Assembly (NCBI GenBank): GCA_024760905.1
Contig: CM045729.1
Span: forward strand, 5,695,163 to 5,759,162
From: Plotosus lineatus
Taxonomy: Eukaryota > Chordata > Actinopteri > Siluriformes > Plotosidae
Length of the DNA: 64,000 nucleotides
Direction: 5' to 3'
Positions 63,801 through 64,000 of the stretch are shown piece after piece. The notes beneath the pieces were generated by a model, which was given only the letters and a program-made list of their open reading frames with translations, ran no database searches and was not told the DNA's origin. The number at the start of each line of letters is the position of its first letter. The first letter of the stretch is position 1. The position numbers were made by a program, and so were the translations under genes.

Positions 63801-63991
63801 AGGAAGTAGAGAGCGAGAAGGAGGAAGAAGATACGGAGGACGAAATGGAAACAAGCGAGCATCAGCAGGAAATTCAATCTCTGGGCTCCGTCCTCGAACC
63901 GGCTGTGCAGCTCTCCAAAGAGGAGGAAAGGGAACTCAGACGTATGAGAAAGACGGACTTCAACTGGGTTTTGGACTGTCTCAAGTCTTAG
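33496..63991 (+). CDS. wdr75: wdr75, complete coding region in 21 exons
   Basis: WDR75 (yeast Utp17/Nan1 counterpart) is a nucleolar WD40 protein of the t-UTP subcomplex of the small-subunit processome, needed for pre-rRNA transcription and early 18S processing. The 21 exons sum to 2,496 nt, i.e. 831 residues plus stop; human WDR75 has 830. All junctions are GT-AG and phases agree throughout. WD-type stretches include SCSLDGTVRLWD (about 75-86), GHQDGKIRLW (223-232), LLSGGAESVLVQW (265-277), TASDGQFKVW and SADGSLLAVSF, with KYLLSTTTKNLLCCWN near 553-568. They form a tandem beta-propeller. Residues about 766-792 are strongly acidic, and the tail ELRRMRKTDFNW resembles the human C-terminus. The stop is nine bases before the window edge, so the 3'UTR and poly(A) site are missing. 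The gene is on the opposite strand to stat4, with the two start codons 8.3 kb apart. Confidence 0.97.
33845..33920. repeat. (CAT)n-type microsatellite in wdr75 intron 1
   Basis: Imperfect ATC/AAC trinucleotide units form a tract of about 75 bp. Confidence 0.95.
34021..34062 (+). repeat. (TG)n tract forming the wdr75 exon 2 acceptor
   Basis: A TG repeat of about 40 bp ends in TAG at 34061-34063, directly before exon 2. There is no separate pyrimidine tract. Confidence 0.95.
34064..34193 (+). CDS. wdr75: wdr75 exon 2 (residues 29-72)
   Basis: The exon encodes FLLCASGDAVKVFSSTTEE and then CVHVLEGHTDQISGITLNP, the first WD repeat with its GH dipeptide. The acceptor TAG is preceded directly by a TG repeat instead of a normal pyrimidine tract. 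The donor GTACCT follows CATCTTCAG. Confidence 0.95.
34219..34281. repeat. (TC)n-(AC)n microsatellite after exon 2
   Basis: About 40 bp of TC is followed by AC units, starting 26 bp into wdr75 intron 2. Confidence 0.95.
34450..35208 (+). repeat. G-rich, C-poor minisatellite in wdr75 intron 2
   Basis: About 760 bp of imperfect units such as GGTGGTAGTGATGGTGTGGG have almost no C on the plus strand. Higher-order blocks (GGTAATGATGGGGGTGGTAG) recur. It produces long low-complexity open frames on both strands, which I do not treat as genes. Confidence 0.95.
35209..36120. other. wdr75 intron 2, nothing recognised
   Basis: This is intron sequence without recognised repeats or coding similarity. 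A G run lies at 36028-36038. Confidence 0.4.
36121..36237. mobile_element. LINE 3'-end fragment in wdr75 intron 2
   Basis: GGGTCACGGGGGCAGCAACC and AAGCGATGAGGTCCAGATGT match the fragment at 12058-12400. It is about 115 bp long and ends 79 bp before exon 3. Confidence 0.65.
36317..36382 (+). CDS. wdr75: wdr75 exon 3 (residues 73-94)
   Basis: This exon has 22 codons in phase 0, VFSCSLDGTVRLWDFTDG then ILIK, completing the first WD blade. The acceptor is CTGCAG and the donor GTAATG. Confidence 0.96.
36477..36576 (+). CDS. wdr75: wdr75 exon 4 (residues 95-128)
   Basis: The exon encodes TFVIGYPVFSIHVSEKHRG then VIFIVIHMASENSA, aligned with human TFIVGCKLHALF and VFVIVNKEK. The acceptor is CCCTCAG and the donor GTAATC. 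The intron on its left is only 94 bp. Confidence 0.93.
36622..36701 (+). repeat. (GT)n microsatellite upstream of exon 5
   Basis: About 78 bp of GT in wdr75 intron 4 ends about 28 bp before exon 5. Confidence 0.96.
36729..36853 (+). CDS. wdr75: wdr75 exon 5 (residues 128-169)
   Basis: The exon encodes CFQLAAAHLPKTLEQEVNVS to DPSCLAFGRE, aligned with human IFQLVSVKLPKSSSQEVEAK. The acceptor is GTCAACAG, with a long TG repeat ending about 28 bp upstream. The donor is GTATTC. Confidence 0.94.
36984..37031. repeat. (CA)n microsatellite in wdr75 intron 5
   Basis: This is about 46 bp of AC/CA. Confidence 0.95.
37032..37640. other. wdr75 intron 5, nothing recognised
   Basis: No repeat or coding similarity was recognised in this stretch. 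Confidence 0.4.
37645..38300 (-). mobile_element. hAT-derived sequence with transposase C-terminal relic
   Basis: It contains two hAT-type end sequences, CAGGGATCACCAACCTTTTT (37645) and CAGGGGTCGGGAACCTATTT (37796). Minus-strand 38095-37980 translates to MFGSACVRERSFSHLKSIKT then NLRSRNRWKP, the conserved C-terminal dimerisation region of hAT transposases. The rest of the gene is gone. Confidence 0.75.
38390..38700. mobile_element. Tigger-like element left end
   Basis: CAGTAGGCGCTTGACATTCG then GGTTCGGTTCCGGGGCCTCC and CGCGAATCGAGATAATCCGC are typical of the ends of Tigger-type elements. I did not find the right end. Confidence 0.55.
38516..39080. repeat. Two (TA)n tracts and a repeated 25-bp segment
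   Basis: TA repeats lie at 38514-38541 and 39036-39065, the second followed by TG. The segment GAGCAGCTCAGCCACGCCCC occurs at about 38815 and 38983. Confidence 0.8.
39081..40020. other. wdr75 intron 5, nothing recognised
   Basis: A short piece at 39869-39920 (CAGGGCTGGGCGATGTGTCT) resembles a hAT end. Nothing else was recognised. Confidence 0.4.
40025..40060 (+). repeat. (TG)n tract forming the wdr75 exon 6 acceptor
   Basis: A TG repeat of about 35 bp ends in TAG at 40059-40061, immediately before exon 6. Confidence 0.95.
40062..40132 (+). CDS. wdr75: wdr75 exon 6 (residues 170-193)
   Basis: This short exon encodes GEYLAHVKGLQLHVYFFRKQ and KTF. Its acceptor is TAG at the very end of a TG repeat, and its donor GTAACTC runs into a TC repeat, so both ends lie in microsatellite sequence. 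Confidence 0.92.
40137..40214. repeat. (TC)n microsatellite right after the exon 6 donor
   Basis: The TC repeat starts about 5 bp inside intron 6 and runs to about 40195, followed by CA units. Confidence 0.95.
40361..40477 (+). CDS. wdr75: wdr75 exon 7 (residues 193-232)
   Basis: The exon encodes FSLKATDKKGARNAFTCIAC, then HPKDDCIATGHQDGKIRLW, a canonical WD blade. The Trp codon is split TG|G over the next intron. The acceptor is TTGCAG and the donor GTGAGA. Confidence 0.96.
40590..40735 (-). mobile_element. V-SINE-like (family C) copy
   Basis: On the minus strand the head reads GTGGCTCAGTGGTTAAGGCT and GGTCTGAAAGTCGGTGGTTC. The tail is at the left (CTTCATCCAGAGACACTTGC). Confidence 0.7.
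41050..41300 (+). mobile_element. SINE family A copy
   Basis: CCTCACAGCATTGTGGTCCT, GTGGGTTTCCTCCCACA and GGCCTGGTGAGCTGTCCAGG mark a plus-strand copy with a truncated tail. Confidence 0.65.
41755..42190 (+). repeat. Polypurine tract in wdr75 intron 7
   Basis: More than 400 bp of the plus strand is almost entirely A and G (GGAGAGATGGGAAAGAGTGA, AAGAAGAGAAGCGGGA) with few pyrimidines. It ends about 75 bp before exon 8. The long antisense open frame here is only the polypyrimidine complement. Confidence 0.9.
42263..42351 (+). CDS. wdr75: wdr75 exon 8 (residues 232-262)
   Basis: The exon encodes RNFNQKKEYTYSTQHWHHDA then VNALCFTPE, aligned with human RNFYDDKKYTYTCLHWHHD. The acceptor has a strong T-rich tract that follows a long polypurine region in intron 7. 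Confidence 0.96.
42515..42795 (+). mobile_element. SINE family D copy
   Basis: TCCCTCTGAGCGTCTTAGAC, GCATTGCATGTCATGGAGGG and TGGTCAGTGGTGGTTGTGTG match the body of family D. It ends in an A-rich tail (42781-42798). Confidence 0.7.
43230..43530 (+). pseudogene. L2-type LINE reverse transcriptase fragment
   Basis: Plus-strand frames read KLDYCNSLLAGL, then LIHNAAACLVFNFPKFSHTT and LHRLPVAARIRFKTLILAYK. This is the conserved C-terminal RT segment of fish L2/Maui-type LINEs. There is an internal frameshift, and both ends are missing. Confidence 0.75.
43517..43850. mobile_element. Possible hAT fragment
   Basis: TGCGCCATGGACCGGTTTGA, repeated as a theme with AAACAGTATTTTCACGTAGC, resembles the ends of fish hAT elements. 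Boundaries are not visible. Confidence 0.35.
43895..44475 (+). mobile_element. V-SINE-like copy split by a family D SINE
   Basis: The left half (43895-43962) has TGTTGAAGGTTCAAGTCC and GCCACTGTTGGGCTC. The right half (44370-44475) resumes with the same 15 bases and continues to CTCTGGATATGAGCATCTGC. The middle 407 bp is a different element. Confidence 0.85.
43963..44369 (-). mobile_element. SINE family D, complete, with 15-bp target duplication
   Basis: The insertion is flanked by perfect direct repeats GCCACTGTTGGGCTC (43948-43962 and 44370-44384). On the minus strand it has a pol III-like head with TGACTAGTAACTC and GAGTTCGAATCC (box B at 44320-44309), and an A-rich 3' end. This fits a tRNA-derived SINE mobilised by a LINE. 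Confidence 0.88.
44537..44695 (+). CDS. wdr75: wdr75 exon 9 (residues 262-315)
   Basis: The exon encodes MHLLSGGAESVLVQW, KKDFLPRLGGAISHISVS and TYSTSHTDN. It matches human LLSGGRESVLVEW and EFLPRLGATIEHISVS. The acceptor is CCTGTAG and the donor GTACGC. Confidence 0.96.
44892..44951 (+). CDS. wdr75: wdr75 exon 10 (residues 315-335)
   Basis: This 60-nt exon encodes KITVIHCSFKVSAVIQGLVH, aligned with human KIIIIHRNLEASAVIQGLV. Its donor GTACAC is the first part of an AC repeat that continues for about 40 bp. Confidence 0.94.
44953..44991 (+). repeat. (AC)n starting in the exon 10 donor
   Basis: The repeat begins inside the donor GTACAC of wdr75 intron 10. Confidence 0.95.
45056..45171 (+). 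CDS. wdr75: wdr75 exon 11 (residues 335-373)
   Basis: The exon encodes LTDLTIDPRTNALVLNGKPG, then HLQFYSLQRDKQLYN, nearly identical to human. The acceptor is TTTCAG and the donor GTATGT, with an AC repeat 15 bp into the intron. Confidence 0.97.
45187..45236 (+). repeat. (AC)n after the exon 11 donor
   Basis: About 50 bp of AC begins 15 bp into wdr75 intron 11. Confidence 0.95.
45322..45600 (+). mobile_element. SINE family A copy
   Basis: GGGCAGCACAGTGGCGTAGT, GTTTGCATGTTCTTCCCGTG and GGCGGGCTGTCCAGGG are in plus orientation. Part of the head is deleted: GTTAGCAC is followed directly by GTTCGATTCC. Confidence 0.8.
45720..46390. repeat. Degenerate minisatellite, locus 1 (wdr75 intron 11)
   Basis: Units of roughly 20-25 bp contain GAGTCATTTAGGCCACAAAG-like sequence and recur with strong variation. 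They are interrupted by a SINE A copy (45845-46095). The same unit occurs at 51120-51650 in another intron. Confidence 0.8.
45845..46095 (-). mobile_element. SINE family A copy inside the degenerate minisatellite
   Basis: The reverse-strand copy has TGGACTGTGGGAGGAAACCA and ACACAAGCACATGCAAATCC. Minisatellite units continue on both sides. Confidence 0.7.
46714..46747. repeat. T homopolymer
   Basis: This is a run of about 30 T in wdr75 intron 11. Confidence 0.9.
46912..47240 (+). mobile_element. SINE family A copy
   Basis: CACTGTGGTGCTGTGGTTAG, GTTGCATGTTCTTCCCGTGC, AAACATGCACAGTACGTGAA and the tail CGCAACCCTAATTAGGATTA are present in plus orientation. Confidence 0.8.
47385..48170 (+). mobile_element. 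pogo/Tigger-type transposon with transposase relic
   Basis: The left end has TTCGGACTACAAGTCACAC, and the right side repeats CGACTTATATATGG-type and GTGACTTGTGCTCAGGAGCG-type sequence in inverted relation. This is the 'tracks the colour of CGGACTATAAGTCGC' family seen in fish. It contains a broken DNA-binding and transposase region. Confidence 0.7.
47608..48060 (+). pseudogene. pogo-type transposase N-terminal relic
   Basis: MSQIRKSYSADYKLQVVKYA, NGNRASERKLGVNEKLVRN is an HTH (psq/CENP-B-like) region. Shifted frames continue with KARWPQLEEQTCTWVLEQRA and, further on, KLPADFQTKVDSFHEFVT-like sequence. Frameshifts near 47740 and stops make it non-functional. Confidence 0.75.
48611..49528. mobile_element. 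Tigger/pogo-like element with (TA)n
   Basis: The left end CAGACGCTCCCTGACTTAC (after TA) is matched by the inverted right end GTAAGTCAGGGAGCGTCT (49510-49527). Inside are a T run (48643-48661) and a TA repeat (48811-48875). A short frame from 48969 (MVGQKHKPTSMGAS) may be a transposase relic. Confidence 0.8.
49715..50060 (+). mobile_element. SINE family D copy
   Basis: AAGCTCTCACGGGAGGGA, GCGATCGCCAGCCAATCCTG, ATCGACCCGCCCCCAAATCC and TGGTTGGTGGTGGTTGTGTA are landmarks shared with the copies at 42515 and 63345. Confidence 0.7.
50461..50636 (+). CDS. wdr75: wdr75 exon 12 (residues 374-432)
   Basis: The exon encodes LDIVQQEYIYEAGLEQFDVV, WLATVEERGGKDSSLEF and LKLWGFDEKIQ, aligned with human LDIIQQEYINDYGL and NWLATVEQRQEKETELE. 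The acceptor is ACTTTCAG and the donor GTACAT. Confidence 0.96.
50756..50907 (+). CDS. wdr75: wdr75 exon 13 (residues 432-483)
   Basis: The exon encodes FELNTTIAAAHNDQITAMCF, then TASDGQFKVWLLGSDLDTQ, a WD blade. The intron before it is 119 bp. The donor GTGAGT is strong. Confidence 0.96.
51120..51650. repeat. Degenerate minisatellite, locus 2 (wdr75 intron 13)
   Basis: Units such as GCAGAGTCATTTAACCACGA and AAGGAGTCATATAGTCTGCA recur about every 20-25 bp with many changes. They clearly share the unit of the array at 45720-46390. Confidence 0.8.
52152..52332 (+). CDS. wdr75: wdr75 exon 14 (residues 483-543)
   Basis: The exon encodes LSWSCDFVGSYHGLETTNCS, SADGSLLAVSFREVVTVW and LLTTLCQPPGAI, close to human GWTCDFVGSYH. 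The acceptor follows a run of about 20 T. The donor GTTGGC is weak, but the phase and the next exon (RDLCFGRLSCSKYLL) confirm it. Confidence 0.95.
52535..52868 (-). mobile_element. SINE family B copy
   Basis: The reverse-strand copy runs from the tail CTTAATCCTAATTAGGATCG, through GCTGACGGCTATGCAGCTCC, to the head GGCTTGAACCCCTAACCTTG. Confidence 0.8.
53546..54429. mobile_element. Tigger/pogo-like element, copy 3, with nested hAT
   Basis: The ends CAAGTGGTACCTCTTCTAAC and (reverse complement) CAGTGGTACCTCGTCTAACG form inverted repeats; the left is preceded by TA. It has the same internal order as copies at 1777 and 21776, with a hAT element at 53724-54005. Confidence 0.85.
53724..54005 (-). 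mobile_element. hAT element nested in Tigger-like copy 3
   Basis: It starts TAGTGCTGCTCAATTATTTT and ends CACTATTTGAGAA, having lost its last few bases. It is flanked by GCCTTGTG on both sides (53716-53723, 54006-54013), the same 8 bases as in copy 1. Confidence 0.85.
54430..55715. other. wdr75 intron 14, nothing recognised
   Basis: This is AT-rich intron sequence with short homopolymers. No repeat family or coding similarity was recognised. Confidence 0.4.
55724..56485. mobile_element. hAT element with perfect 8-bp target duplication
   Basis: The ends CAGTGCTTCTCAAATAGTGG and (reverse complement) CAGTGCTTCTCAATTATTTT are inverted repeats. The flanking direct repeats CTTTAACC (55716-55723, 56486-56493) are identical. 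The 762-bp element retains the 3' end of a transposase gene, so it is an internally deleted copy and the likely source family of the nested hAT elements. Confidence 0.93.
55918..56023 (+). pseudogene. hAT transposase C-terminal remnant
   Basis: The frame reads YRSQLNIEQELRVAVSCFKP then RFEKLCAAKRAHCSH before TAA. This is the typical C-terminus of Charlie-type/ZBED5-like hAT transposases. The DDE catalytic parts are deleted. Confidence 0.8.
56508..56870 (+). mobile_element. SINE family A copy
   Basis: CGGGCGGTATGGTGGTATAG, ACACAGCAAGCAGGTTCTGG, CATGCACATTAGGTTAATTG and the tail CACGACCCTAATATTGGGTT are in plus orientation. It lies beside the hAT element. Confidence 0.8.
56955..57275 (-). mobile_element. 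SINE family A copy, inverted relative to its neighbour
   Basis: This reverse-strand copy runs from the tail (AATCTTAATAAGGGTCATGG) to the head (GAATTGAACCCAGGACCTTC). With the copy at 56508 it forms an inverted pair about 85 bp apart. Confidence 0.8.
57405..57499 (+). CDS. wdr75: wdr75 exon 15 (residues 543-575)
   Basis: The exon encodes DLCFGRLSCSKYLLSTTTKN then LLCCWNLLTCS, matching human HLCFGRLTCSKYLL and LCCWNLLSC. The donor GTTAGT is followed within about 10 bp by a TG repeat. Confidence 0.96.
57511..57552 (+). repeat. (TG)n and G run after the exon 15 donor
   Basis: A TG repeat of about 22 bp is followed by a G-rich run, in wdr75 intron 15. Confidence 0.93.
57655..57750 (+). CDS. wdr75: wdr75 exon 16 (residues 575-607)
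   Basis: The exon encodes LEWSTSMDVCMLRSDPLSEN then VAAFCHHSGNTD, aligned with human LEWNAKLNVRVMEPDPNSEN. The donor GTAAGT precedes a TG/CG repeat and then a Tigger-like element. Confidence 0.95.
57771..57855 (+). repeat. (TG)n-(CG/TG) tract after the exon 16 donor
   Basis: About 35 bp of TG changes into GCGC and GTGC units. It lies between exon 16 and a Tigger-like element. Confidence 0.93.
57866..58701. mobile_element. Tigger/pogo-like element (second end type), complete
   Basis: The ends CAGTGGTACCTCACCTTACG and (reverse complement) CAGTGGTACCACACCTTAC are inverted repeats flanked by TA (57864-57865, 58702-58703). It has an internal TG repeat and a tandem block (58370-58560). It is the complete counterpart of 30042-30722. 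Confidence 0.9.
58704..59759. repeat. wdr75 intron 16: plain sequence, then a G-rich degenerate minisatellite
   Basis: To about 59075 nothing is recognised apart from a TA repeat (58984-59000). From about 59080 to 59600, imperfect units such as GATGGGATTGGGGCTGTAGG recur. The 257-codon antisense frame across this region and exon 17 is not a gene. Confidence 0.6.
59760..59929 (+). CDS. wdr75: wdr75 exon 17 (residues 607-663)
   Basis: The exon encodes LFIFKPHEPRPVFTQKAV, SVFAPRDEPLDSCDERTQWL and NRSRLYFLTESM, matching human FVFKPSEPRPLYIQK and YQWLNRSQFYFLT. The acceptor is TGTGCAG and the donor GTACGA. Confidence 0.96.
60122..60181 (+). CDS. wdr75: wdr75 exon 18 (residues 664-683)
   Basis: This 60-nt exon is in phase 0 at both ends and encodes DLLTFSTRTEDEQILNSRKQ, aligned with human SLLTFSTKSPEEKL and SKQ. 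The acceptor is CCCTCAG and the donor GTCAGT. Confidence 0.94.
60355..60690 (+). mobile_element. SINE family B head and body with an RTE-type 3' tail
   Basis: Positions 60355-60560 are family B (GGTTGGGGGTTCGAGTCCCA, TTCATGTAAAAGAACCATTG). From about 60565 the tail is different: GACAGGAAGGACATCCGACG, CAGATGATTCACTGTGGCGA and AAAAGCCGAAAGGAAGA. This tail resembles the end of the RTE LINEs in this window. Confidence 0.8.
61025..62348. mobile_element. Tigger/pogo-like element (CGGCCCCC-end family), copy 2, expanded
   Basis: The ends CAGTCGGCCCCCAATTTACG and (reverse complement) CAGTCGGCCCCCGATTTACG are nearly perfect, with TA at both flanks (61023-61024, 62349-62350). It is about 480 bp longer than copy 1 because an internal segment (GTCAAGCAGGGAATGCGCTT onward) is repeated about three times and a GA tract is expanded. 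Confidence 0.92.
61748..62060. repeat. (GA)n/(GAGCGA)n expansion with (TG)n end
   Basis: About 285 bp of GA-rich repeats with interspersed GC units end in a TG repeat. It gives long RE- and LS-rich open frames that are not genes. Confidence 0.95.
62638..62665 (+). repeat. (TG)n tract before the wdr75 exon 19 acceptor
   Basis: About 27 bp of TG is followed by CCTGTAG and exon 19. Confidence 0.95.
62672..62815 (+). CDS. wdr75: wdr75 exon 19 (residues 684-731)
   Basis: This exon has 48 codons in phase 0, LLVDDSVAITPFYLLLGKHN through SAAVKE, matching human TTPFYFILGKH. The acceptor CCTGTAG is preceded directly by a TG repeat. Its length is a multiple of three, so skipping would keep the frame. 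Confidence 0.94.
62912..63000 (+). CDS. wdr75: wdr75 exon 20 (residues 732-761)
   Basis: The exon encodes LLHTPAHVLPAASVLCSMFL then KSLLISNGD, nearly identical to human LLHTPAHVLPSAAFLCSMF. The intron before it is 96 bp. The donor is GTATGA. Confidence 0.96.
63180..63655 (+). mobile_element. Family D element with an inverted 3' part at its left end
   Basis: Positions 63345-63655 are a plus-strand family D body and tail (GCGATCGCCTACCAATCATG, AGACCCGCCCCCAAATACAC). Positions 63255-63330 are a reverse-strand copy of the same tail. The two tails form inverted arms of about 72 bp with roughly 80% match. Confidence 0.7.
63778..63991 (+). CDS. wdr75: wdr75 exon 21, last coding exon (residues 761-831)
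   Basis: The exon encodes an acidic tail (EVESEKEEEDTEDEMET), then LSKEEERELRRMRKTDFNW and LDCLKS before TAG. Human ends LSKSEEKELRKFRKIDYSW. The acceptor is TTGCACAG. The 3'UTR continues beyond the window. Confidence 0.96.
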
Positions 63992-64000
63992 TGGATCTCC

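Overview
The window is teleost fish nuclear DNA. It holds two vertebrate genes with GT-AG introns, embedded in dense interspersed repeats, SINEs and microsatellites of fish type. A narrower placement is not supported. No bacterial, viral, CRISPR, rRNA or functional tRNA features were seen.

The left part (about 101-25,168, minus strand) is the 5' end of stat4. Five coding exons give residues 1-178 of the STAT N-terminal domain and the start of the coiled coil; the rest lies beyond the left edge. Its introns carry a 3-kb minisatellite (4,060-7,075), Tigger-like, Tc1-like and RTE elements and many SINE copies.

The middle (25.2-33.4 kb) separates two head-to-head genes. It is mostly transposon debris: an internally deleted RTE LINE, a degraded second LINE, a truncated RTE copy facing an inverted RTE tail fragment, and SINEs. 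A compact promoter-like stretch with an E-box, GC box and CRE-like site lies at 33,340-33,495.

The right part (33,496-63,991, plus strand) is a complete wdr75 coding region: 21 exons, 831 codons plus stop, with every splice phase checked by hand. Human WDR75 has 830 residues. The product is a WD40 protein of the nucleolar t-UTP part of the small-subunit processome. The introns hold microsatellites placed right against splice sites, a G-rich minisatellite, a polypurine tract, a degenerate minisatellite present in two different introns, and several DNA transposons with readable ends.

I found no undescribed gene system. The most interesting observations concern genome dynamics: a hAT element nested in a Tigger-like element and spread as a composite (three copies sharing the same internal target duplication), a SINE whose 3' tail matches the resident RTE LINE, a perfect hairpin created inside a SINE copy, a transposon that split an AT-rich minisatellite, and UG repeats at several wdr75 3' splice sites.
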